Shown one piece after another: positions 1 through 10,857 of a DNA stretch of 64,000 nucleotides (position 1 is the stretch's first letter; each line of letters starts with the position of its first letter). The notes beneath the pieces were generated by a model. It searched no databases. It saw only the letters and a list, made by a program, of their open reading frames with translations, and was not told where the DNA came from. The stretch is from Dryomyza anilis (Eukaryota; Arthropoda; Insecta; Diptera; Dryomyzidae). A program made the translations under genes and the position numbers. The stretch is from the NCBI GenBank assembly GCA_951804985.1, contig OX638133.1:48519983-48583982 (forward strand). The letters are read 5' to 3'.

Positions 1-1122
1 GTCGTAAGCAGAAAATGGACTGGAACCTCAGTGTACTCTGCCCAATCCTTAAGAAAGGGGATCCCACTATCTGCGCCAACTACCGTGGGATCAGCCTACT
101 CAATATCACATACAAGGTTCTATCGAGCGTATTATGTGAAAGACTGAAGCCCATCGTCAACAGACTGATTGGACCTTATCAGTGCGGCTTCAGACCTGGA
201 AAGTCCACCATAGACCAGATTTTCACATTGCGCCTAATCCAGGAAAAGACCCTATAAAAACAGATCGACACCTACCACCTATTAGTCGACTATAAAGCCG
301 CCTTCGACACTCCGATAAGGGAACGATTATACGCCGCAATGTCTGAGTTCGGTATACCTGCGAAACTTATATGGCTTTGCAGGATGACCCTGAGCAACAC
401 ACGTTGCTCAGTGAGAATAGGAAAAGACCTCTCCGAGCCATTTCATACCGAACGAGGTTTCAGACAGGGTGACTCCCTATCGTGCGACTTTTTTAACTTA
501 TTGATGGAGAAAATAGTTCGAGATGCCGAACTCCGTCAAAACGGCACTATCCTCAACAAAAGTGTCATGCTGCTCGCATATGCCGACGATATTGATATCA
601 TTGGCAGGAGCACACGAGCAGTTAGCGAAGCATTCTCCAGATTGGAGAAAGAGTCGCGTCGAATGGGTCTAGTGGTGAACGAGGACAAGACGAAGTTCCT
701 TGTGTCAACAAGCAAAAAAGAGTCCGTGCGTCTTGGACAAAAAGCCGATTTTGACACCCACAAGTTCGACATTGTGAAAGACTTCGTCTATCTGGGATCC
801 AGCGTAAACAGCAACAACGACGTCAGCCTGGAGATCAAACGGGGAATAACTCTTGCCAACAGGTGATACTTTGCGCTCAGTAGGCAATTGAGAAGCAGAG
901 CCCTCTCTCGCCGGACAAAAATAACGCTCTACAAGTCAGTCATCATGCCCGTCCTACTTTATGGTGCAGAAACTTGGACGCTGGCCTCCACCGATGAGAG
1001 AGTACTGGGAGCGTTCGAGAGAAAGAAAGCGTCAGCGCGCGCAAAGCAGATCCGCGGCTTCATCTTAGCGGCCAAAACCGACCCACGGTTGTAAGGGCCA
1101 TTTAAGTAAGTAAGTAAGTAAG
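1..1122 (+). pseudogene. 5'-truncated non-LTR retrotransposon (LINE), reverse transcriptase part
   Basis: Decayed reverse transcriptase of a LINE, cut off by the window start. Readable motifs are the finger-region NYRGISLL (near 80), GFRPGKST (near 190), the AFD of the first catalytic block (near 300), RQGDSLS (near 465) and YADD (near 580). The C-terminal LYGAETW segment follows near 960. It is dead: an in-frame TAA at 255-257 and a TGA at 864-866 stand where the sister copy (22262-24530) has Glu and Cys codons. About 300 bp is deleted after 1035, fusing AFERK directly to the terminal peptide. The stop codon at 1092-1094 lies about 8 bp before a (TAAG)n tail at 1102-1122, so this family has almost no 3' UTR. 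Clade uncertain: RTE-like or I/Outcast-like. Confidence 0.9.
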
Positions 1123-1193
1123 GAGCTGAGAATACACTGGGATGGCGTACACTTTAGTCAGGGATGTCGTACGTTTGAGTACGAAAGACTGAT

Positions 1194-1816
1194 ATGTGAT
1201 ATGTGTGTGTAAGATATGTGTGGTTACCATTAAAAGTGGTATATAGGTCACCAGGATGTACGAATACCGAAAATAAATACAAACTTTCAATCGCTGAAGT
1301 ATTTCCATTCATTTGATACCCATATTTACAAATGGGTAGGTGTACCGAATTCCAATTTTTTTGTTGAACCACAAGTCGATTCACCGGAAACCATTATTTT
1401 CATGTATTTGAGCATGAGTCAATATATATTTTACCAAAAAAAGTTTACCTAAGCACGTATACAGTAAAATTGATCTGTAGATATACATTTTATGTGAGGT
1501 ATTTGAACATAAGTGGTAGGTTCTCAGGTCACAATCCGATCATGCCATTTTCTTGTTCAGACAGCTTAGATATATAAGTAAACTAAATCTAAAGTTTCAT
1601 TGCTCCAGCTCTTCTACTTCTTCTGTAATCGTAATCTGTAATTTCAACAGAGGGACAGACAGACAGACGGACAGACGGACATCGCTAAATCGACTCAGGA
1701 GATCATGCTGATCAAGAATATATATACTTTTCCATACCGGAGATGCTTCCTTCTGGGTGTTACAAACGGCGTACCAAACTGAATATACCCTTTCACTCTT
1801 AGTGTAGGGTATAAAA
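1194..1816 (-). mobile_element. mini-me / Helentron-associated repeat, copy 1
   Basis: Read on the minus strand, it starts with TATACCCTACACTAAGAGTG, then a GGGTATATTCAG hairpin partner, GGTACGCCGTTTGTAACACC, the TATATATTCTTGATCAGCAT core, GAGTCGATTTAGCGATGTCC, and a short (GTCY)n tract (about 1650-1680 on the plus strand). This architecture matches dipteran mini-me elements, which are regarded as non-autonomous Helentrons. It has no coding capacity. The 3' hairpin seen in copies at 46.5 and 62.8 kb is missing, so the 3' end is truncated. Confidence 0.85.
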
Positions 1817-1975
1817 AGGGCAGTGAAAATTAGGAACAAAAATCTAGTGACGCTAAAAACAGTATTGTTTTATGATTGCAATATAAACTCTTACAAAAAA
1901 TATAACATAATCTAGTAGTGTTTGAACTTCTGTGAATCTTTAAAACAATATTCCGACTGGCCCCGCCAACCTTGA
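1813..1975. repeat. interspersed repeat X, copy 1
   Basis: About 160 bp beginning AAAAAGGGCAGTGAAAATTA, including GTGACGCTAAAAACAGTA, and ending near CCCCGCMAACCTTGA. A second, slightly longer copy lies at 14713-14912. No open frame and no clear terminal repeats. Each copy lies close to a TA-flanked TIR element of the 2298-3062 type. Family not recognised. Confidence 0.65.
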
Positions 1976-2066
1976 TTGGTAGTAAGCTTATCGAAGCCTT
2001 TTTAAAAAGGAAAACGAACTCGCGTTATAATTGTTAGCCGATTGGCTTTATTCACTCAACTGAATC

Positions 2067-2154
2067 CTAAACTAAACTTAAAATATATACATATGCTCAA
2101 ATAGACGATGCTAAACTAAACTTAAAATATATACATATGCTCAAATAGACGATG
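2067..2154. repeat. 44-bp perfect tandem duplication
   Basis: The 44-bp unit starting CTAAACTAAACTTAAAATAT occurs at 2067-2110 and again, identically, at 2111-2154. The perfect identity in AT-rich non-coding DNA suggests a recent duplication, or possibly an assembly artefact. Confidence 0.95.
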
Positions 2155-2297
2155 TCTAATTGTTTATTAATTGCAAAAGAATTGCTTACTGTCCTCTTCT
2201 TGACGATTGTCCAAGTCTGTTTGGTAAGTAGTCTTGTAAATATATACCCTGCAGTGTAAGACTAACCATGAATAGATCTGTATTAGAATATTAACTA

Positions 2298-3062
2298 CAC
2301 TAAGAAAACAAAGATGGTTACCAGAAATAGCACAACCCTAAATATCAAGTTATTTACAAATTATTTAAATCGTATTTGAGACAACCATCTCTCAAACATC
2401 CGTCAAATACGATAAATATTGCCATCTTTCAAATTTACGATTATGTATAGCAACCATCAATTAAACATCTGACAGATAGGAAGATAGTTGATGAATATTT
2501 GAAAAAGGTACTCCATTAGAATTCGCGGAGTATTTTTTATTGAATTGAAAGAAAATTAATCAAATGAATTTTTATTTATTCTAGAATTTTTAAATCTTTC
2601 GAAGGCAAAATTGTACAACGACTTGAGTTTTTTTCGCAGAAGAACCAAGTTCGACCGGCGACGCTATCATCAAAGTAAACTCTGAAAAGAAATATTTTCC
2701 ATCACGTATTGATAATTTAAATCACAGGACAGGATTTTCACTTTTACCATTAAAATGTAATATTTCAGTTGACACTTTTTTACACCATTGAATTTACTTA
2801 ATTGTTGTGGATAAATTGAACGTAATCGAACGTACGCCATTTTCCTTTTTTATGGTAGTCAAATGTCAAAATACCTCAAAAGTTTTGCTGTAAATATCTC
2901 AATTTACATTGCTGTTGTGGCAAATATGTCATATTCAAAAAATTATAATAGTTTTGCTGCAACTTTATTGAAACTTATGGGATGTTTAAATATTTGCTAC
3001 AAGGCGTAAATTTATAAGAATAGTTGCAGCAAGACTTTCATAAACATCTTGTTTTCTTAGTG
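2298..3062. mobile_element. TA-flanked TIR element, family A (non-autonomous)
   Basis: 765 bp bounded by imperfect inverted repeats: CACTAAGAAAACAAAGATG on the left and CATCTTGTTTTCTTAGTG on the right. A TA lies on each side (2296-2297, 3063-3064), the target duplication typical of Tc1/mariner-type elements. No coding frame. The outer roughly 220 bp on the left and 190 bp on the right match the ends of the larger element at 12036-14494. Confidence 0.85.
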
Positions 3063-3680
3063 TAGTTAAAAATCTACTAGTTCATATTTTGACACAATAT
3101 ACCAGTTATGAGACTAGATTTAAAGTTCCAGTTGGATTAAAATTAGAAGAAATATGATTTTTATGGATTATTATCCAATTGAAATTCTTCTACTCAAAAA
3201 TCATCCGAAGATCCTCTAATATCAGCTTCCGAATAAGCAATGAGTTTAAGGTTCGATAAATTTGGAGAATTTTCTTTTACAACCATTGTGGATGTAATGT
3301 CATGATCAAGCCGAATAAATTAATGTTATTCCAACGTTGGTTTTCGAAGTTTAAAAAAAACTTAAAACGAAATTCACTACACAAAATTACTCAGTGGCAA
3401 CCCAGTGACGTGATAAATTAAATATAAACAAGAAAATTTTCATTTTTTTCACCACTACATATGCACCAGTGCATTCGCACAATCAGTGAGATCATTTTTT
3501 TTCGCTTGAATTAGCAAACAGACAAATCATTTAATATATAATTGCAGGTCCAAACACGAAAGTCATCCCGAGAATTAAATTGCACGGAAAATGCACTATG
3601 AGCTGATATACAATGTCAGTGGCCAAGGTTTACGAATGCGTTTATGAAATATTAATATATTTTAATTCATATATTTGCAG
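3063..3680. other. non-coding stretch, probably intron upstream of the 3681 exon
   Basis: AT-rich DNA without a convincing coding frame or repeat termini. It ends in a pyrimidine-containing acceptor-like sequence, ATATATTTGCAG, directly before the coding-like exon at 3681. No upstream exon of that gene was recognised. Confidence 0.4.
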
Positions 3681-6262
3681 ACAACATTGATATTTTACGC
3701 GAACCTGGAAAAGTTATACATCGCAGTGGCGCAATTGGATTCACTGGTTTGATCTTCGCGGCACGTCGTGGATTTTACGAGAAGTTCCTGTACACTACCA
3801 CCGCACAGTGTCCCCAAACGCTCTTAAATCGGTTGAAATTCAGTATTGTCGGAACCATTGAACCGATTTTAAAAATTTAAAAAGTGTTGTACAGAGAGAA
3901 CTTGAGAGAACTTAAGTTTTGAAATTGGTTTGTATCTTTGATAGTTATGGAGATAAAAATCAGTAAAGTTGAAAATTTTTTCATGAAAAATCTTTCAAAA
4001 ATTGTAAAAAATCCAAAAGTTATCTGATTTGTAAAATTCTTTTGTTTATGGAAAGTTTAGTTTTAATAACGAGTTATTTGTACGTATTTTTGACACTTAC
4101 TTATTTTTTGCCCAGCGAAGGGCAGCATTTTTTCCAAAAATACTCATATTTGAAGGGACTTAGATTAAAACCGGTATATCTCCCTTTATAATAAATATAT
4201 TCCAAAAATGTTTTAATTAATCATAAGTACATAAAACTATTGTATATTAGGTAAAAGTTTCATAATGATAGGGTTAATACTTATTTAGATATATTCAATA
4301 AAATTTTAACTTTTTTTACTAAATTTTTTTTTTTTATTTTTCTTCTTTTTCAAAAAAAAATGTTCACAAATTATATACAGATTGTCTTTATATTAGCTAC
4401 ATAAATTCCTTGAAATCTCTTCTTTTCAATGATGAAAAACACTTATATATTTACTTTACATATGTGTGCAAAATGACATATTAATGAACATCATGTTTCA
4501 TCAAAATTTAGTATTTTTCAATTTTATTTTGATTTTGCACACCTGCAGAAAAGTTTTCAAAGCCGAACGTAAAAATTTATGTATGCAATTTTTAAGATAA
4601 ACTAGTTCTAAACATTTTTTAACCTTACTTATTTTTTGCCCGTCGAAGTATATGTGCAGGAGAACACCATTTCAGAAAATATAAATTTTTTAAAAGGACT
4701 TGTCATAAAACAGTTATATCTACCTGTAAAATGTATATATTACCAAATTATTTTTTATAACTTCGTAGTATATAAAGTTAGTATTTAATTCGCAAAAGTT
4801 TTATGATGATAGGGTTAACTATTAATTAGATATGTTCAATCAAATTCAAAGTTAGTTTTGCTTAATTTCCCATACAAAATACTAAACTGGATTCTGGTGT
4901 AGACAAGTTTGTATTTCGTATGGGAAATTCAGCAAAACTAACATTGAATTTGATTGAATATATCTAACGCTATGTTAACGCTATCATCATGAAACTTTTA
5001 CCGAATACATAATAATTTCATATACTTCAAAATTATTAATTATTAAATAATTTGGGAATATATACATTTTACATGTAGATATAACGGTTTTATGGCAATA
5101 TGTCATTTTGCACACATATGTAAAGTAAATATATAAGTGTTTGGCATCATTGAAAAGAAGAGATTTCATGGAATCTATGTGGCTAATATAAAGACAATCT
5201 GTATATAATTTGTGAACATTTTTTTTTGAAAAAGAAGAAAAATAAAAATTTTGAAAAAAAAGTAAAAATTTGATTGAATATATCTAAATAAGTATTAACC
5301 CTATCATCATGAAACTTTTACCTAATATACAATAGTTTTATGCACTTATGCTTAATTAAAACATTTTTAGGATTATATTTATTATAATGTAAGATATAAC
5401 GGTTTTAATCTAAGTCCCTTCAAAAAATGAGTATTTTTGGAAAAAATGCTGCCCTGCACATATACTTTGCTGGACAAAAAATAAGTAAGAGTCAAAAATA
5501 CGTACAAATAACTCGTTCATTAAAACTGATTTTCGACTATGAAAACTTTTCTGCAGGGGGTCAAAGTAAATAAAAAATTTAAAAACTTGAACTTTGACCA
5601 GTGTTGCCAGATTGGTTAAATATATTTAGATAAGTTTTATCATTTAAAAAATTCTCAGTAATGTTATGTATCAAAGAAATATAACAAAAGTAAATGTCAA
5701 AATACTTACGGAGATTTCCGTAAAAGTAAAATTTTCCAACCAAAAAATGTAAAATAAAAAATATTCGACTTTACAATTTTATATTTACTAAACCACTTGA
5801 GATATTTAAAAACGGTTTTCAGTTTATGATTTATGTGTTAATTGTTTATAAATGTTCCATAGAAATATTTCATGATAAAACGTACAATCTATGTAAAAAT
5901 ATGTAAAGTAAAGTCCTCAAAAATTAAAAAAAAAATCATGTTCAAGTCTATATCTTTAAAACTAAACAAGATAGTTTCTCATGTAAGCACATTTTTTAAA
6001 GATCTCAAGCTTTCCACAAACAAAAGAATTTTACAAATCGGATAACTTTTGCATTTTTTACAATTTTTGATGAACAAATTTTCAACTTGACTAATTTTTA
6101 TCTCCATAACTATTTATGATACGAATTTTAAAATTTAAGTTCTCCCAAGTTCTCTCTGTACAACACTTTTTAAATTTTTAAAATCGGTTGAGTGGTTCCG
6201 ACAATACTGAATTTCACCCGATTTAAGAGCGTTTGGGCATACTGTGCGGTGCAGATGCTGTT
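3681..6262 (+). pseudogene. MIC26/27-like (MICOS / apolipoprotein O family) exon split by a foldback insertion
   Basis: After the splice-acceptor-like ATATTTGCAG, positions 3681-3798 read openly as a peptide running DILREPGKVIH, then RSGAIGFTGLIFAARRGF, then YEKFLYTTT. A glycine-rich hydrophobic stretch followed by RRG and a basic/aromatic Y-TTT patch resembles the membrane segment of insect MIC26/27, an inner-membrane cristae-junction subunit. The frame is interrupted at about 3799 by a 2.45 kb foldback element. After it, 6252 onward encodes ADAVAA and then GTAGAA, a possible donor. Seen: an open frame with codon-like composition, an acceptor, and the insertion point. Inferred: the family, from a short match by eye. 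With the insertion inside the exon this copy should be non-functional unless the insertion is spliced out or not fixed. Confidence 0.4.
3799..6251. mobile_element. 2.45 kb foldback (long inverted-repeat) element
   Basis: Starts CACCGCACAGTGTCCCCAAA and ends with the near-complement TTTGGGCATACTGTGCGGTG. The left arm (3799 to about 4885) is repeated in inverted orientation as the right arm (about 4910-6251). Matched blocks include the GTACAGAGAGAACTTGAGAG block, the AGGGCAGCATTTTTTCC block and the CAAAATGACATA block. The axis lies near 4898, between CCCATACAAAATAC and GTATTTCGTATGGG. The right arm carries roughly 480 bp (about 5530-6010) without counterpart on the left. No transposase is encoded. 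No clear target duplication was found, so the superfamily is open. Confidence 0.85.
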
Positions 6263-6791
6263 GCAGCTGTAGAACATACTTTAATTCCTTTTAATATAGA
6301 GTATTATAACTTATATGCATTTTATTTTATTTTATATTTAAATTTTTAATTAGGGAAATATATGCGCTTGAATTCAAGTGTAATTTGAAGGTATGTGATT
6401 TTATTTATAGCTTATTGTTAAACCTCGAAAAATATTGAATGTAGGAATTCAAGTTTAGGTAAAGGCTAGATTCAATTGGATAAAAAGCTACCAGTTTTGC
6501 TGGAGAACGCTATGGTTTTCAAGCTTACAATTACGAAAAGTTGAACGCTTTTCTCCAGTCAAAGCTTCGAAATCCATGTTCAATATATATTCGATAATCA
6601 CTTAATATCCAGGTTTTTGGTTTATTGGGTACGGACGAACGCAACTCTGGGAGTAGAATCAGAATCAGTGTTCACACTTTCCGTCAATGAAACAGGGAGT
6701 AGAATAGAAAATATTGCGAAATAGATAGATTTGAAGTAAAGGACCCAATAAACATTTTTGTAAAGGTTTGCAGACTCAGATTTCTTAATAA

Positions 6792-8144
6792 CCCAAGTAG
6801 AACATTATACAAAATAATACCTAAGAGGACGTCTTTATAATGTTCACTTATTTGCATTATCAAAAAGCTATCGAAAAGGTGAATTTCTAGCAAGACTTAT
6901 TTGCATCGTTTTTACGTCACCTAAATGATGCCAATATTCCGTAAACTTATTTGCATACCTAAAAAGTTATCAGAAAGGCGAATGTAGAACAAGTCCCTTT
7001 TGTATCGTTTGGTAGGCTATGTAACGATGTCAAGAAAATGTTTGTTTACTTTAGAATTTTCGAACTGACAATTAAAAAAATGTACTTTAAATTTGCCATT
7101 GCGCAACATACAAATAAAATTTAAATAAAATCAAAATAACGTATAAATGCTGCACTAGCGAGCCGTGCTCCTGATCCAAGACATCTTCGGACAAGTCGCT
7201 GTTCGAGCCTATAAAAATTCCCGACCAAGAGCTGATTCCTGCGCTGCTTCTCGTTCAACTCACTCGCATATGTCGGAAACGCAAACAGAAAATGTTCCGC
7301 AGGTTGGGACCGGACTTGTGGGTTTTGACTCCCATGCAAGCCACGAGAACGGTTTGAGGAATTCGAATTCGAGCTAGTCACCGTCGCAGTTAAAGTTCAA
7401 ACTTAATCCGGTGAAAAGGTTAGCGAACCGAACTTAAGTCCCACCAGCAGCGGGGCTATGAGTCGCGGCGAAATTTGCGGTATTATGTTGGACAAACATC
7501 AAAAGTCTGATGGACGACATAGATCAGATATGAGGGTGACATCGACTCTGACATCGAGACACATTGCACAAAAAAATGGACAGCTGTAACAAGAATAACA
7601 GCGATTGCTGCTAGCAGAAGTTGAAGAACTGCTGCATATTTCGTTGATTTGCGGCCTGGAGATATCGTCAAAATTTTCAAGACTCATATCACAACAGAAT
7701 CCTCAATCCAACTAACTGCAAAGGTCTGAAGATACAGATGCGGCAGTCCCAACATAAAAAAAAATTTAACACCATTAACTTAATTTTTATGATGTTTTAA
7801 TAAATTTATTCTAATTATTTAATATTTTGTTTCAGTTGTGAAACAAAAAGAAAGTGTAGCCAGTGAAATTCACGATCTTTTTTACCCTTTTTGACATATC
7901 GTTTTCGTACTCTTTTAGATGACTAAATTTGGTTGCTTTTCAGTTGCTAAAAAGACATCTTTCCGATAATAACTTTAAGGCATTTTTATGTATACCATTA
8001 GGACATCATTCAGACAAATCAAAAATACATCTTCCGGTCAATCATTTGTATTACAAAAAGAACCATTTCGGACAAATGTCGGACATCGATAACATTTAAA
8101 AGATAACTTAAAGACATCTTTTAGACATAATTTGTCTAGTTGGG
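6792..8144. mobile_element. possible PIF/Harbinger-type TIR element with a gene-like core
   Basis: Ends are CCCAAGTAGAACATTATACA on the left and, reading inward from the right, CCCAACTAGACAAATTATGT. A TAA lies on each side (6789-6791 and 8145-8147), fitting the 3-bp TWA target of PIF/Harbinger elements. The left subterminal part has two roughly 38-bp direct repeats starting CTTATTTGCAT (6847, 6947). The core (7140-7740) is clearly richer in GC than its surroundings and reads like broken coding DNA. No transposase was recognised. Confidence 0.45.
7165..7735 (+). pseudogene. GC-richer coding-like block, unrecognised
   Basis: An open plus-strand frame (7165-7377) includes the segment MSETQTENVPQVGTGLVGF. 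A second plus-strand frame from about 7523 includes YEGDIDSDIETHCTKKW and, after one stop, YFVDLRPGDIVKIFK. The composition contrasts with the AT-rich flanks, and the peptides look like ordinary protein, but stops break the frames. The opposite strand also has short frames, so orientation is uncertain. The family is not recognised. It could be a captured or decayed host exon inside the TIR element. Confidence 0.3.
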
Positions 8145-8417
8145 TAAGCTTACTAATAAAAAATTTCACAATCATTTCGTAAATGTTTTCAAATTATTTA
8201 CTTTATATATGTTAATAAGCTTATTAACAAAGAGACACGCAATTAAATAATAAGTGTTTGTAAAATGCGTACGCTCAGACGTTATATTTACAAAGGCAAA
8301 ACAAATTAAAAGTCAACATCGAAGAAAAGACAATTGTATTAAGAGTGTATGAAAATTTTGGGCATATTTCTTACATTTGGACAAAAACATATAACTACGT
8401 ATAAATAATAATTAAAT

Positions 8418-8650
8418 AATGTCTTTGAAACGTAAACAGTCAAATAAAACGCAAAGCAAAGAAATTGTTAATTTATTCATGTCCCAGAATTTTCGGTGAT
8501 ATTCAGTGGGCAATGACAGTCAACATAACATATTTGATGGGGTTGAAAATTATAATATTTCTCCGAATGATCTTGGATGTGGATGCACACACCATCCTTA
8601 GAAACATCTGATTCGTCCGATGAATCAAATTTCCAAGATAAAATTTTAAT
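8418..8650 (+). pseudogene. short broken coding fragment, unrecognised
   Basis: From ATG at 8418 the frame reads MSLKRKQSNKTQSKEIVNLF, then stops after about 27 residues. Later frames give NDSQHNIFDGVENYNISPND and then SLETSDSSDESNFQDKILIL with a stop near 8659. The basic start followed by an acidic serine-rich segment resembles the N-terminus of many transposase-derived proteins, but no family is assigned. Confidence 0.25.
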
Positions 8651-8954
8651 TCTCTAACAAATTGCTACTTGGTGTGTTAAAAATTATTACAAAATTTATT
8701 ACAAAACTATTTGTAATAAACTTATAAAATTATTACAAAACGTTTTATTTTAAGCTTACAATATGATTGCATATAGCTTACTATTCAATAGTACACACTA
8801 GCTTTCAATGTAAGCTTACAATCAATGTCCAGTTTCGCTAATCCGGCAATTATTATGCAACGTTTTGTAAACATTTTGCAAGTTTATTATAAAACAAAAC
8901 ATTACATATTTCACCTTACAAAAAGCTTACAGAAAGATTACAATGTTTATTGGG

Positions 8955-9540
8955 ATGTGTTTGCGGAAATAAATACCCAGTGATTCGTTCTGTCGTAATT
9001 ACGAACTATTTCGGAACTATACGTTAGACAACTCTGTTAAATGTGTGCGAGGTTGGTTCCGATTTCGAAATTAAATAGGAGTGCAATCAGACTTAAGGAA
9101 ACACAGAGTTCTTTCCTATTTTTCTGAACTGTGCCTGAAAGAAAAAATATCAAAACAAAGAGAGCGAAACTGAAAATATTTTAAAATCAGCCAATCAAAA
9201 TTGATAAAATATTTTGAAACCAGCCAATCATAAACGATGTGAAGCAAATCTGATGACTTATTTGTTTCAGAATGGGACAGAATATTAAAGGAAGCTCTGA
9301 AGTAAAGCTGATTCAAAAGAAAATTAATGACAAAAAAACGAACGCATTTTTTTGGTTTTTATGTTTATTTAAGTGTTTTTTTTTTTTAATTTGTACACTA
9401 TTAAAATAATATATATAATACACATTAATATAAAACAAATTTTAAATAAATTAGTTTACAATTAAACGTATTTTAAATATACATGATTTATATATAGTGG
9501 AACAGCTGCTGATGTAAGAAGTCACGAATGTACCCATAGG
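8955..9540. other. non-coding AT-rich stretch
   Basis: No coding frame, terminal repeats or recognised family. It includes a run of T (9374-9388) and (TA)-rich sequence up to the start of the GC-rich block. Confidence 0.5.
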
Positions 9541-10515
9541 ACTACTGCAGAAAGGGATCGCGTAATGTGAAACTGGCATGGTACCGTATGGAGTACAAAC
9601 ACCAACTTTGACTTTCAAAAGCATGTTGGCGCGCAGCTTCATGGAGACAAGATCTGGTGTGGCAGAGAGGCCGCTTTTCTGCGGCTTCGTCATGCCAGCT
9701 GAGCGAATGCCCAAAGAAGCCCAGTGACCATAATCGGACGGCGTGCAGGGAGTGCGAACTCTCGGTAGAGATGGCGTTGCGCTGCTGCTGTGTGTTGTGC
9801 GTCACGTGTAAGTCTAGCGTAGCTGGTAACGAGACGGGTTTCTGTGGCTTGACGCGAGTTTGAGTTGGGCGAAAGGCAGTTGTTGTAGGTTTTTGGTTCG
9901 GGGGCATGACGGACTTTTCACGTGATCTGGCGCGCTCACACGTCTGCAGCATAGGCGCTGCGGTTGAGGGACGCGTTAAGGATACTGTACGCGTGATGCC
10001 GCTGAGGCGCGAACGCATGCGGCTGTCATTCACAAACCGGTAATTGTTGTGCTGTTGGGGTTGGCAGACGCATTCGGTTCTGCAAGTTAAAAAATACAAA
10101 ATAAGTAGGTAAAGTAAACGTTAGTTTGCATTATTACCAACCTTTATATCTGTTCATTCGTCCAGGCGGCGTCACATGTGGATCAAACATGGCCACCTTT
10201 TTCTTAGTTTGCCACCACCTGCCACGGAGGAACTTTCTCTGCCGTTCTCGCTGCAGCACTCATAATTGCTGTTTCAGTTGTGCGTATGTCCCAGCACGGT
10301 GTTTGCCGCAAGCGCTGCTGCAGCTGCCGCCACTGCCTTCAGTTCACACTAATCGGTGCTATAGCTGATCATGCTGGAGTCGCAAGACATATTGCCTCCA
10401 TTAAGGAAACTGACAGAGGTTTCGTCCAGACCGCCACATGTGCACATCAGCTGCACCACCGCTGTTGTTGCACAGTTCGCGCTGCAGTGAGATACAGACT
10501 TGCAAACCATTAAAT
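9540..10515 (-). pseudogene. unrecognised multi-exon gene or pseudogene (GC-rich block)
   Basis: About 1 kb of GC-rich DNA in an AT-rich setting, with coding character on the minus strand. Reading from 10511 down: an ATG-initiated frame with CKSVSHCSANCATTAVVQLM, an in-frame TAG near 10350, an alanine-rich run, and after one apparent 1-nt shift the peptide MFDPHVTPPGRMNRYK followed by a donor-like GGTTGGTAA. A second exon starts after CTTGCAG (about 10081), reads through SRMRSRLSGITRTVSLTRPS, and shifts frame near 9750 to continue as MTKPQKSGLSATPDLV, finishing with SSPMGTFVTS. Exon-like boundaries suggest a real multi-exon gene; at least two shifts and two stops suggest it is broken. Function unknown. 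Confidence 0.4.
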
Positions 10516-10857
10516 AAAACATTTTTAATAAAATAAACTAATATTTAGTACATCAATAAAAAGTAATGTTTGTGAATATTTTTTTAAGAGAGGGTTTCCT
10601 TTCGATATTAATAGCGATTAAAACCGAAACCTATATCTCTTTAAATCAGTTTCATATTTAAAACTGAAGATTTTTTATAAAGATCAGACAAATATTATTA
10701 TTTTTGAATTTTTTTTTATAAAATGGAAAATCTATTGTAATCCAGTCGTTTTTTTTCAAAATTTTAAAGAAATAGACAAACAAAAAAGAAATAATTTAGT
10801 AAGTTGGAGTCTTTTTTATGAACCAATTTCGTGTAAATTTGTAAATATCACTTATAC

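Larger units (their letters stand above)
6744..8954. mobile_element. outer TIR-bounded repeat, interrupted
   Basis: The left end CCCAATAAACATTTTTGTAA (6744) and the right end TTACAATGTTTATTGGG (to 8954) are inverted. The right side also has several AAGCTTACA-type subrepeats between 8750 and 8940. It contains the second element at 6792-8144. The immediate flanks (GGA and ATG) do not form a target duplication, so this pairing is tentative. Confidence 0.4.

Noticed and set aside
3799..3815. CACAGTG near the foldback end, identical to the heptamer of V(D)J recombination signals and similar to Transib ends
   Set aside because: It is not at the terminus (CACCG precedes it and is mirrored at the other end), there is no spacer-nonamer, and no Transib-like GC-rich direct target duplication is present. 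Probably coincidence.
7121..7381. Minus-strand frame of 86 codons starting MTSSNSNSSNRSRG
   Set aside because: Overlaps an equally plausible plus-strand frame, and neither has splice or family support; reported only as a coding-like block.
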